Part shown: positions 46,357 to 57,235 of the stretch, piece after piece
How positions within the stretch are numbered: the first letter of the stretch is position 1
Layout of the letters: each line of letters opens with the position of its first letter
Assembly (NCBI GenBank): GCA_964035575.1
Contig: OZ037920.1
Location: 248,001-312,000, forward strand
Direction of reading: 5' to 3'
Length of the DNA: 64,000 bases
From: Rhynchopus sp. YZ270_cl-10
Lineage: Eukaryota; Euglenozoa; Diplonemea; Diplonemida; Diplonemidae
Program-made: the position numbers and the translations under genes
Notes under the pieces: generated by a model
The model's input: the letters and a program-made list of their open reading frames with translations, nothing else
Databases searched by the model: none
Told to the model about the DNA's origin: nothing

Positions 46357-49300
46357 CTATCGAAAGGCGGACTGTTTATAAGGAGAAATGTACTGCCCCA
46401 CTGAAGGGGACCTACTCCGTGGAGAAGCTGTTCGAGACCTTGCCATTGACGTCATGGACGCTGTGGAGACAGGACGGACCTCTGGGGCGAACCTAGAGGA
46501 GGCTGTGGTCATTCGACTGCTTGCCACGGAGCGCGCACCGTCCTCCGACCTCATGGAATACACAGAACCCCCACGGGAACGTGGTCCCAACCCAGCTCTC
46601 ATATCTATGATAGAATCCGTCCGAATCACCCTGGTGGCAACGGGCTTGCCGTACTGCTGAGGTGGCGGGGAGGTCTCCCTTACCTCCCTTCTCTGAAACA
46701 ACGACGAAGGGACACGGTGCTGTGTTGTACTCCTTCTGTCTGACACATGAAGACGCGGCTGGGCCCTCAAAAAATTACTGTGAGACGATCCTAACGAAGC
46801 ATGCGACCCTGCCACCGACGCAGACCTCCGCAACGAAGGCGCCCCATACCCTCCAGACACACTCCCTGGACGCACCGGGGGACGCATCTGCTCTGTCGCA
46901 GGATGACGTGCTGGGATGCTCATTTGCAAAAACGGAGTATGTGGCGAAGTCGTCCTCATCGACTCTGGCCTCATGCTCTGTGGAGGCTGAGAGAACACCG
47001 GTCTACTAGGTGGCGACCGTTGCCTCGGTCCAGCAGAAAGAGAAGACATATCAGAAGCGCTCCGAATGCTTGCCTGCGAAGGAATTCTACTAATATGCCC
47101 AAGAGACCGGAAGGAGCTAGAAAAGCGTGACCTCGGGCTTGCGGTCTTACTCCGCAGGGAAGCATTGTGGTGGTCCGGTTCTCGAAGGTTATGAGAGGAC
47201 CGTTTCACATAGTCAAATGTATCCTTCTGGTCCAAAACGTTCCGAAGAACGTCTCTCTCCTTTTCACTGTCGCGTACCCGATCTGCGACACCCTTAATAT
47301 AAGTAGCCTGACGGTCGATCCCGGTCTTCATCTTCCGGATACGGTCTTCTAAGGCAGATATTTTCATATCCGCCTTTTGCTTTTCGGTCTTCCTTTGTTG
47401 TGCTTCTTTTTGGTAACGATGGTTGATTTCGCGTACTTCAGCTTCTTTTGCTTTGCATTCTGCGGCACGGCGTCTGGATTCGAGTTGTTCTGCGCGTTGG
47501 GTGTCTTTTAGACGGCGGTTTTGGAGGTCTAGTTTGTTGAGATGGCGTTCCATATTGGCGGATTTTACTTGAATTGCTGAGAGCAGTCCAGACTCGGAGT
47601 TTTCTTTGCGGTGGCGGGCGTTGATGCGCTTCATGCGGTCGTTGTCCCTCGCAAGGCTTTTCTTGTCGGAAAGGATCTTACGGTTGCTCTGACGGAGTTG
47701 AGAGACATCCAGCCTCGCAGCCTGCAGCTCCTCCACACTTTGAATGCATTCGGAAGAGAGGTCGCAGCACTCTTTGTTCTTTTCTTCGACCATGTGGCAG
47801 GTGCGGTCGTGTTCACTGCGGAGACGTTTGAGGTTGTCTTCCATCTGAAAAGAGAAAAGGATTGGCAAGAAATGGATTTTTTTAGAATATACCTGATTCA
47901 CAGCATCCTGTGATTCAATGAGCTGGTCGCGTGTGGAGTCAAGCTCCTCCTGTTTTTGGGAAAATAAAAGTTGAAATGTGCTAAAACGCATCTCAGTCGA
48001 GTCGAGTAGAAAATAAAATGATACAAGAGGGAATAAGGCGCGGGAGGAGCTGTGTTGTGTTCCACACAAATTCAGCGATTCTGACTGAAAAAAATAATGT
48101 GAAGTACCCCTCTAATTAATACACCTTTTTGGTGTATAACCACACCACCGGGGAGGTGGTAGTGGAACCCCCCCTGAAAACCCATCCTGAATTTCTCTGA
48201 GTGTTTTTGTGAATTTATGTGAATCCCCTTAGTAATTTTTCCGACCCCAAATCACCCCCACTACAATTCCATTATTCGAGGTTAACATCTCGTATACCCT
48301 CCACCCCACACTCCTTCCTCTCGGATAGATGAATATTATTTGGAGCTACAGGGTAAGGGCTGGGGGGTCCTTATTTCTCTTATTTCTCTTCTTTCTTCTC
48401 CATTTATCGAAACCAAACAATTATACCCGCCAACTGATCTTGATAACTTGATAAAAGGAAAGAAGACTTATTTTTCGTTGAACGCAGCCCAAAAGGTGAA
48501 AATCCTGATGTGGCTTGCGCAAAGTGAAATAATGTGAAAAAGAAATGGATAAGTCGTTAAGTCAAATGTTGGCTTTCTTTTTGTCTGATTTCTAAACACA
48601 CTTCGTGGAGGGGCAAAAAAAAAAAATGAACTACACAGATGGAATACCTCCAAATCATCCTTTTGTGCTGCAGTGAGGGTTGCACTGTGGAGTTGCGTTT
48701 GGATGGCGTTGAGTTCTGTTCTGAGGCGGGTGCCTTCGTCGCGTTCGCGGGAGAGCTGCGCATCGTAGTCCTGCACTTTCAGGTTCATACGACGTTGCTC
48801 CGCTTGCACTGCAGACATGTGGCCGAGCTGGACCATGTAACGCTGCTGCGACTGCATGAGTTGCTGTCTCAGCTCTTCTGCCTCGGCAGCGTATTCTTCA
48901 CAGCCCTCTTGGAGGCTCTCCTTTGCGTGCGCTACCCTTTCCAACTCATCCTGAATCTGTGCCAGGACAGCTTCGTGCTCACCTTGCATCGCCTGTACCT
49001 TCTCCTCGATGCGGCTTTTGTCTTCCGCTTCTGTCGCGAGTTGGACCTCGAGATCGGTGGAGTGGTCTTGGATTTTGAAGGAGCGTGCCTTTTCCTTGCG
49101 GAGGTCCTCTTCACGGAGGGTGACGGTGTTGCGGAGCTCCTCGCATTCTTCCTGCAGGCCGTCTCGCTCTTCCTCGGCAGCGAGGAGGGTTTGTTCTGCC
49201 TGGTGGGTGGTGTTGAGGAGGCGCTCGCTTTCTTCGAGGAGGGAGGCGCGGTTCTGCTCTTCCTGTAGGGCTTTTTCGAGGTGCGCGCGCTCAAGGTCTT

Positions 49301-51740
49301 CAATGTGTTTTTGGAGGAAGTCGATGTCGGCACGGTGCTGTTCTCTTTCTTCGTTGAGCTTGGTTTCTAAGGCAGCGATGTCAGCTTCTTTGCTGCGGTT
49401 GTTGCTTTCGAGGTTGGCAAGACGTTGCTCCGTCTGCATCGCTTCCATATCAAGGAGACTTATGTTGCGCTCTGCCGCTGCACGCTTCTCCTCCGCAAGT
49501 TGCAGCTGTTTGTGTAATTTTCTGGCCTGTTTCATTTCTTCTTGAACCTTAAGGCAGACGCGGTCGGCTTCGCGGCGGAGGCGTTCCGCTTCTTCTTCTT
49601 TTGCGCGGATTAATGAGGCGATTTTTTTGTTGTCGTCCATCGCCTTTTGTGCGATGCTTTCAGCGTTTTCACGGTCGCGACGGAGGCTGCTGCATTCTTC
49701 AGCTAGCTTTGATTTGGTGCGGCGGAGTTCGTTCATGCTTGCGTTGATGTCTGCTTTTTCGGCGGTTAATACATTCGAATATTCTTCTGCCTTTCGCAAC
49801 GATTCTGCCAATACACCACGTTCATCCTGCATAGCATGAAGATGTTGCTTGGCAGTGTCCAACTCCACGTCCAGAGTCTGGATTTCCTCGGCAAGCTCGG
49901 ATTCCCTTTCCAGCAGCTCCGCTTTGCCTTCAGCTTCGATGTCAAGAAAGTGGCGTACTTCTTGTAATTCCTTCTGCTTTCCGTCTAGTTGGGTTTGAAC
50001 CGTGAGGGACATCTGTTTCGCTTCGCTCACCTCGAGGCTCTTATTAGCCAGTTCTGACTGTAAGATGACAGCCTTCTTTGCAGTTTGTTCGAGGCGTTGC
50101 GTTGTAGTGTCGAGGTTGCTGCGGAGCTCTGCTGCCGTTGATTCTGCCTTTTGGCGGGCGTTTTGCTCGGTTTTGATTTCTTCCAATAATTCGTCGTACT
50201 TCTCTTGAATCATGGCCAGGTCTTGAAGTGAGGTTTCTGCCTCCAGTTCCTTTGAAGCAAGCTCCTTGGTAAGATCTGCCAGCTTGCCTTCGTTCATTTG
50301 ATGTCTCTCTCTTTCGCGGACGAGCTTTGTCTTCATTTGTTCGGCTTCGCGTTGCCAGCGGATGCCGGCCTTTTGGTTTTCTTGGATTTGGTGATGAAGG
50401 GTCGATACTTCCTGTACATGGTCTGCTTCAATGTTTGCCAGGGTAGTGTCAAACTGCCGTTGCTTCTCCTTCGCAACGGTGCGCGCTTTGATCAGCTCAT
50501 TCGCCTTTCTCGTGATCGTAACCTGCTTCGCAACGGACCCAAATTTCAATGTACATCTCGTCTCATCCGCATCACGCCCATCACTCGAACAGCAGCATAT
50601 CAACGCAAAAAACGAATTCGTCAGCGTCTCCCTCAAATACATCGTCAATATGTTTTCTCTGTAAGGAATCGACCGGTCACCCCGCGCCAACCCCTCCATA
50701 ACACGCCCCAACGTGGTTAACGCTTTGTTAATCGCTTTCCCTTCTTCAAACACATCTCCGGTAGCTTTTGTCTTATGAACCCGCTCACTCCCTGCCAAAT
50801 CTACGACCAAAAGGGTCGATTGGTTCATCACCTGAGAAGCTTCGGTTCCGTAGGTCATTGTTAAGAAATAGAGAGAATGGGACCGGCTGGAACGGTCGTT
50901 CAACGCATGACAATTTGTTGCCCGCAGTTTGTTCCCTTTCTTTACCAACAACATAGCCTGCTCTGGAGAGGCTACCTCCACATAGTTCTTTGGAAGTGAA
51001 TCTAGGGTGCGGTTTTTGCATTCTAGCTGCAGACCTTTTCCGGTGGCGCTGCCTACGAGGTCGTATACTTTGTCAAGGTAGATTTGGAGGTAGGAGACGT
51101 GCATGCGGACGTCGTGTCTGCCAGACCCGAGGTGGAAGACGGCTTCGGTGAGTTGGGGGAGAAGGTTGTTCACGGTGTAGGTCTTCCCACTCCCGGTTTG
51201 TCCGTAGCAGAGGATCGTTGCGTTGTGGCCCATACTCAGCTTCCCTTCTGCTTGCCGCCAAAGATGTTCGAAGACAGCGGGTTCCTTCACAGTGGGGCCG
51301 AATGTGTGCGCGAATTTGTATTGGCGGTTTTCGACGTCTCGCTTTCCATCCTGCGTCTCAGTGTTGATGTACATCGTCAAATCCCCTCTCTCATAGCTAA
51401 AGGACAGTGCCTCCCCAGGGTCCCTCCGTGGGGCGAATTTTGGGCAGACGTAAACAGTTTCCTTCACCTCGGAGCGAGCGGTGCTTTGCTCTCTTGGTGG
51501 CGAGGCGGTGGCAGTGGATGAAGTGCCTGGTGTGCGTGGCGCTTCTTTGCTTGGTGTAGGTGTCGTCGCAACCCGCCCAGGAAGCTGTACAAAACTAACA
51601 TCCGCCCGCAAGGACGGCGTTGTAGCAGTGTGCGAACGCTGTGAAGAGCTGGTGGCAGCGGGGCGGCCATACGCTCGCCCCCCTTGAGGTGGAACAGCAC
51701 CACCGTTCCCTCTGCGGGGCTCTTTTCTAAAGCCGTACAT
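46357..51740 (-). CDS. long coiled-coil kinesin with N-proximal motor
   Basis: Exons 48648-51740, 47893-47949 and 46357-47844 join in phase 0 to 1545 residues. Intron 1 (47950-48647) starts GTATTC and intron 2 (47845-47892) is only 48 bases. After a 95-residue Ser/Thr/Pro-rich head the motor has P-loop GQTGSGKT (180-187), switch I NDRSSRSH (281-288) and switch II DLAGSE (314-319). The usual YRDSKLT helix is altered to YRENILTMYLRETL. About 800 residues of coiled coil follow, crossing both small introns, and then a basic Ser/Arg-rich tail of about 250 residues. It moves along microtubules with ATP; the subfamily is unclear. The start MYGFRKEPRR is chosen because CCCACAG ends at 51761, 20 bases upstream; the frame is open to an earlier Met at 51893. 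Confidence 0.9.
47974..48010 (+). repeat. R4 fragment in kinesin intron 1
   Basis: AGTTGAAATGTGCTAAAACG then CATCTCAGTCGAG. Only the first part of R4 is present. Confidence 0.6.
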
Positions 51741-51760
51741 TAGGGGGGTAGGGGGGTGGT

Positions 51761-51775
51761 CTGTGGGAAGGCGTG
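51761..51775 (-). promoter_or_regulatory. putative trans-splice acceptor of the coiled-coil kinesin gene
   Basis: CGCCTTCCCACAG on the minus strand ends 20 bases before the start codon chosen and supports that start over the upstream Met. Confidence 0.4.
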
Positions 51776-51962
51776 TGGGAAGGTGTGTGGGAGGCCAATA
51801 AAACAAAGCTGGGGGGGGGAATAACGGTGTTGTGGAGGGGGGCGAGGGCAGCTCGGAGGGAGGGAAAGAACCCGTTGGTTGCATCAGAGCCATAGAGGTG
51901 AGGGTATAAGGGAAACGGTTGGGTGTGGTGTCGGGGGTGAAGAGTGTCTTGCTGTTTAATCT

Positions 51963-52320
51963 GTACTAGAGAGTGCAGAGAAAACATGGTTGTCTCGCAA
52001 CGAGGACTGGTGGAAGACTGTCCCTAAGAGGAAGGGGACTTCCGTGGCACCTGTGCTGTCTTGAGGGGAAGGGGGAAAGACTTCTGATGTTGTGCTGTTC
52101 AGATTGGGACCCGAGAATACTTGTTGTAGACATCAAAGGGCAGAAGCCTTCAGGCACACTTTTATGTGTGGTGTATTACTCATCATGCTCGAACTATGAA
52201 GACACGCCTTTTTGCTGCTCAACACTCACTGCAGAGAAAACATCCTTGTCTCGCAACGAGGACTGGTGGAAGACTGTCCCTAAGAGGAAGGGGACTTCCG
52301 TGGCACCTGTGCTTTTTCTC
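51963..52320 (+). repeat. mosaic repeat M2 (A-B-A)
   Basis: A block 51992-52054, B block about 52080-52197 and A block 52248-52310, same orientation as M1, ending TGCTTTTTCTCCACAAA as in the M1 copy at 11333. It lies about 220 bases 5' of the kinesin ATG. Confidence 0.85.
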
Positions 52321-52929
52321 CACAAAGGAACACAACAATGACCGTAAAGAACCCGACAAATATACCCACCCCTTTTTTTCTCTCTCGCTTCTTAAATGCA
52401 AGTCCCGTCACAGTTTTTTCTCTCTTTTCTCCTTCTGTGTGTTTTTTTTTCTTTTTTGTGAATGCACATTGCTTGCACATCCCCTTGCACGTGCACACAA
52501 TCCCCACCCAATCCCCTAAACACCCTCCCCCTTTACTTGAAGACTTTGGTTGTCTTGGTTTTTTGCTATATCTTTTTCCTCTGGCAGATTTTTTTTTTTC
52601 TTTTATTTCCCCCCCTTTTTTTTTTGAATTTTTCTTTGGATTTTGTTACTCACGAAGGTGAAAGTGTGAAGTTTTTTTTTAAAAGTATTGCAGGCACCTC
52701 GACAGATGCAGGCAACACACTAATCAAAGGACGAAGCAGTAAGAAAGAGACAGGTACATCACTCCCTACTGCCCCATCCCATTCTCTCGATCTCTCTCAC
52801 GCAAAATCTCTCCGTACCTCCTCACCCAGGTGACATGACTTCCTCCCCTCTCTCATTCACTGTACACCTGGTGCGTGACCACACAGATTTTTGTCAGGGG
52901 CCTACTCGTAGAACTGCTTTATCAAAACG

Positions 52930-53125
52930 ACTATCTGCTAAACTAGTAGTGTTACTGGTGTACCACCACTAATCGTAACACACACACTAAGTCATTTTTA
53001 GACTAGTGGAACTACCAGTCGTCACGACTATGTGCTAAACTAGTACTGTTCCTGGTGGAACACTAGTTGTAACACTAGTTGTAAAAACGCGAGGTCATTT
53101 AGACTAGTAGCACTACAGGTAGTCC
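52930..53125 (+). repeat. ACTAGT-rich tandem repeat, two units of about 100 bases
   Basis: Each unit contains CGACTATNTGCTAAACTAGT, a CTGGTG..CCAC/AACAC segment, then GTCATTT..AGACTAGT..ACTAC. A third, diverged unit is at 53850-53945, itself next to GGCCCCATGAATAGTCCGCC (compare AGTCCACATAAAGATTAGTC at the end of the first array). Confidence 0.6.
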
Positions 53126-53287
53126 ACATAAAGATTAGTCAGCCGTGCTTCATGGCTAACAGGAGACCAGGGTGGGGTGGACCCGTAACCAGGCTGTCCC
53201 TTGAGGTTAACATCTGATATTTAAGGAATGAACAGCGAATATGCCTCTGTGGACACATATCCCATTTCATTCTCAAAAAATAAATAA

Positions 53288-53548
53288 ATAACGAATGTGC
53301 CTCTCGTGCACACACATCATTTACCGCTATCTGTGCGGGACCACGCTGGGTTGCGATTTTTTTTGTTTTTGTTTTTGGCGAAAGGCTTGGTAAAAGATGA
53401 ACCGCAGCTTTGCTTGAGTCACCTTCCATTAAAGAAAAGTGTTATTTTTTTTTTCTGGGAGTTTTCTCAGGTGCATTAGAGTTGTCTAATGCTCGAAAAA
53501 AAAAAAAGAGCTTGTCAGATGAATGTGCCTCTCGTGTACATGCATCGT
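53288..53548 (+). repeat. R5 stem-loop repeats (two copies)
   Basis: ACGAATGTGCCTCTCGTGCA..CACACATC at 53288-53322 and GATGAATGTGCCTCTCGTGT..ACATGCATC at 53516-53548. GATGAATGTGC pairs with the GTACATGCATC side around a CTCTCGTG loop. Similar hairpins with changed but still paired stems are at about 2688, 45231, 58720 (CTAAGC-CTCTCG-TGCTTAG) and 60060. Confidence 0.6.
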
Positions 53549-53754
53549 TTTAAAAAAAATCAATTCTTTTTCAAAACCAATGAAAGAGAGAGAGGGAGCA
53601 ACCATTTAGGTTAGGTCTACAATGAGGAATATAGTGGCATTGTTCAGGTAAAGGTCCCGAGGAAACTGTCCAAAAAATTGTTTCATATACAAACTATTCT
53701 CCTGAATAGAAGGTATAATAGGGTGCACTGAATGTACCCAAACTTTTTTTTGTC

Positions 53755-53797
<43 letters not shown>

Positions 53798-54899
53798 TGG
53801 GCACGACGGATTCATCAGGGACACTAATAGTAGAACCGCATATCACAACAACTAATTGCGAAAAAACAGTAGTATCACTGATGTAACACTATTTGTAAAA
53901 ACACTAGTCATTTACACTAGTAACACTACTAGTAGGCCCCATGAATAGTCCGCCATGGGGACGACATGTGAAAGGAAGGGGGGAAAGGAAGACAGCTACG
54001 CACCTAGGTAAAGTCTGTACTCTTTTTGTATTTTTTGTTTTGTTTTGTTTTTTTTTTGGGGGGGCCGAAAACTTTTTTTTTTGACGTATCGATTGCCTCA
54101 CAGGAGGAAACGATGCCTTTTTTCTTCTGGGGGTTTCTTTCTGAAATGGTTCTTAGAGAAAAAGGAAGTCGACGGGAGGGGATGGGGGGAAACACGCAGC
54201 ACTCAGAAGGAAAAAGATAACTAAAGAAAAGAAAAGGAAAAAGAACTGCCTTTTCTACAGTCCCATTGTGGAAGGTGACACCTCATCTGGTTGCTCGCTG
54301 TAAGTTGTAGAGGTTGCGAGATTATTCCAAATAAAGCGGGAAATTTAAAAAAAAAAGAGAATTCATTTTTGGGAAGATGAACGAACCTCAAGCTCGCTCA
54401 CCTTTAAAAAATCTCCTCCTCCCCCCATCCAGGAATAGGGGAGGCGTGTTATGAGCAACCACCTTTTGTTCAGAAAGGATCAAAAAGCGAATGCAAAAAA
54501 AAAAAAAAAAAGAAGAAGAAGAAAATAAATGAGGCATTTTCCAAAGAAATCTGAAACTATGTTTTTTTTTCTCTCTGTCTTTGCTTTTTTTTTTTGAAAA
54601 CTTGGTTGTATTAGTGTAGCCACCCTAGAGTGTGCTCCACTAGCTTTTTTTTAAAAGTACTCTCGACAATAGATTTTGGGGGTATGTGTGGTGGGGGGAC
54701 TTGCTAATTTTTTTTTTTTTTTTGTCTTTCTCTTGGAAACCACACGATCCATGCAGTGTGGGAAGGGGGGCTGGGTGGGGGGATGGGGGAAATATATCGA
54801 ACGGGTGACTAGATTACGGTGAGTGAATCGACGCGGAAGGCGCAGGAAAAAACGGGTGCAAATTGATTTATTTATTTTTTTGCGGATTGGTGTTTCTGC

Positions 54900-56979
54900 C
54901 TACAGCTCGTCCAGGAAGTTCTGCATTGGTGTTGGTTGTGGTAAATTTTTGCAAAAAAAAAAATTATTTTTGTACGACAATCACCTATCCGAGGATGGGT
55001 TCTGTACAACAAAGTCGCCCGAAGGCTAAATGAATTCTCAAAGGTACAGATTCAGTTCATCCTCAACCCAAAGAATTAGCTCAAAAAAAAAATTGCCTTG
55101 AAACACAAATCCCTCTCGTGACAGCGTGACTTGGACCGCATCGGAAAAAAATCGCAGGATCCTTATTGCAATTGAGGTGGAGGGGGTGCGGTCATACCTT
55201 AATGGATCCACCAACAGACTCAGATTTCGATCCAAACCAGTCCTTCATCTTGCCCATCTGTAGAATACGACATACAACACAAACAACAAAGACATACACA
55301 ATGTTAGCAAAAAAGGTAAGGAAGGAAACTAAGGAACAGATGGGGGACGCGGGTTGTCCATACCTTCTCACCTGCCGTGTACATGGCATCGGACATGTCA
55401 ATACCACCAGGTTCTTCGCGCACGTGGGGTGCAGAGCCGAACCCACTGTAGTCAGGTCCCATGGACACACGAGAAGCGGCAGGCTGTGGGGAGGGGTGTG
55501 GTGTGTGTAAAATTGGTGATGGTGTGGGTTATCCCTTTTCTGTGGAATGTCCAGTGGGGCTATATTCCACACCAAAAAAAAAAAAATGGGGTGTGTATTG
55601 AACATAAAATTAAGAAGTCAACATACTGTAGAAGTAGCAACTGGAGACCCGCTGTCGTCGATAGTGTCATTTGCCGGGCCTCCTGATCCAATACCGTAGA
55701 ATCTGTGGATTGTGTTATAATTTTTGTAAAAAAAAAAATCATTATGTGCTCACAAAATGTCATTTCTCGACTTTTTTTTAATGTCATTCCCATGCGGAAA
55801 CCCCAGCGAATTCATATTGTATTGATTCCTTCTCACCAGCAAAAAAAGGGGGCAGTGATTGAAGACGATCATCATAGTAGGCGCTGTGTGCTCCTACTTT
55901 GTTTGCAAAGCCTCTACTTATGCCTGGGATCGTTGTGTCGTGTGGGGCTGGTTGTCACCCCTACATACCTCCCCTTCTGCTGCGGTGCTTCGTAGTCCTT
56001 TGCGTAATCAGTTTCTTTTGTTTCGAAGGAACGTGTCGCGCCGGAACCCGCAGGCTGTTGTATAGTTGGTGTTGTGACATGTGTTTGTTTGTTGCGTAAA
56101 GTGTGTAATAAATATTCTGTGATGGCATTTTTTATTACTGCAATGCGCCTCCCACTTACCTGGCAAGAGGAAACATCTTTGAGGCCAAAAAAAAAGTATC
56201 CACTTCGTTGATATTAATCATGATATAGGTATGAGCCATACAAGGGATGCGTACGGGTCCTCCGATTTCGCCATGGACTCCTCTCGTTGCTTTGCTTGTT
56301 CGGTGAGGTCGATGGGGGCGTCCTTCACCACCTCCTTCTTCTTCTCCGGGAGGAACCCCTCTGGGATCGCCGAGGCCTCTGTCGCAAGCTTCACCTCTGA
56401 TGCGTCGACCTTTTTGGCGCCACCGAGACCTTTGCCCTTTTTCTTTGATGCGAGGTTGGGGCGTGCGCGCGCAGGTTGTCTTTCTTCTGTGTTCAACATA
56501 ACAGGAGACTGTGCATCCGGCTCAGGCGACCGCACGCTAGGAGAGGCAGGGGAAGCGGTGCCTGTGGGCGACTCTGCTTTGATTGTTTCCCATTGCGAGA
56601 GCTTTCCTTTGACCGCTTTGTCCAGGTGTTTACGGTATTGTTGTGCCCCGGCTGTCTTGTACTTATCCGATGCTTCGCTGATTCCGTGCGATTTGAAGAA
56701 CTTCCTTGCTGCAGCATTTCCACCGAAGAGCATCCGGTACGCCTGGTCAGGTTCCCACGAATCAAGACGCACGCTTCTAATAAAGGTAATGTGCGTACCC
56801 ATCCCTCTGTGCCGTCCACAGCAGCCTTCACAAAGGAACACCGCGTACGTAAGACTCGCCCAGGTAGGGTTCCGCATGGGACAGTCAAAGCACATCTTGT
56901 TGTCGGCAACCTGCAGCATCGCAGTGACCTTCTCCTTCGCCTCCTCGGGCGTTGCGGGCTTTACTATTTCCTCAGACAT
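54900..56979 (-). CDS. ArfGAP2/3 (Glo3)-type Arf GTPase-activating protein
   Basis: Six exons: 56242-56979, 56160-56176 (17-nt microexon), 55627-55702, 55364-55483, 55198-55257 and 54900-54920. They join in frame to 343 residues ending NFLDEL. All introns are GT-AG (GTATGG, GTAAGT, GTATGT, GTATGG, GTATGA). The N-terminal ArfGAP zinc finger has Cys30, Cys33, Cys50 and Cys53 and the arginine finger at Arg58 in CCGRHRGMG, followed by FGGNAAARKFF. A basic KKKGKGLGGAKKV segment (about 184-196) and several Ser/Gly-rich modules (FYGIGSG, DYSGFGSAP) resemble the C-terminal repeats of ArfGAP2/3, which act on Arf1 at COPI coats of the Golgi. Its human relatives are longer. An acceptor-like TTTACAG ends 8 bases before the ATG. 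Intron 5 contains an R1 fragment. Confidence 0.9.
55096..55136 (+). repeat. R1 fragment in ArfGAP intron 5
   Basis: CCTTGAAACACAAATCCCTC then TCGTGACAGCGTGACTTGGA. Only the stem-loop half is present. Confidence 0.5.
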
Positions 56980-56987
56980 TTTTTAGT

Positions 56988-57019
56988 CTGTAAAAAAAAA
57001 AAAACTGAAAAAGAAAAAG
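56988..57019 (-). promoter_or_regulatory. putative trans-splice acceptor of the ArfGAP gene
   Basis: CTTTTTCTTTTTCAG and then a run of T ending TTTACAG on the minus strand. The nearer AG is 8 bases before the ATG; there are two tandem acceptor candidates. Confidence 0.5.
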
Positions 57020-57235
57020 AAAAAGAGAGTAGAAAAGAAACAAAAAGAAGGCGGAGGACAGAGACTGAAAGTGAAAAGTGACTGTGTGTGTAGTGCCTGT
57101 GGGGGGAATGGGGTGTGGTATTGTAGGATTGCAGGCCTCGCGGGGTAAGTAGGGAGGTAAGTTTGAAAAAAAATTTAGGCTGTAAATAAAACAGTCCTCT
57201 CGTAACGGTGTGCCTCAAAGAAAAAAAAATATATC

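Larger units (their letters stand above)
52321..54899. other. spacer with ACTAGT tandem repeats and R2/R5 copies; no gene seen
   Basis: T- and A-run-rich sequence with ACTAGT-rich repeats (52930-53125 and 53850-53945), R5 hairpins (53288-53322, 53516-53548), an A run of about 38 (53757-53795) and an R2 copy (54595-54645). Confidence 0.5.

Noticed and set aside
48639-49545. Long + strand frames opposite the coiled-coil kinesin
   Set aside because: Shadow frames of a Glu/Leu-rich coiled coil; the minus strand has the motor motifs and in-frame exons.
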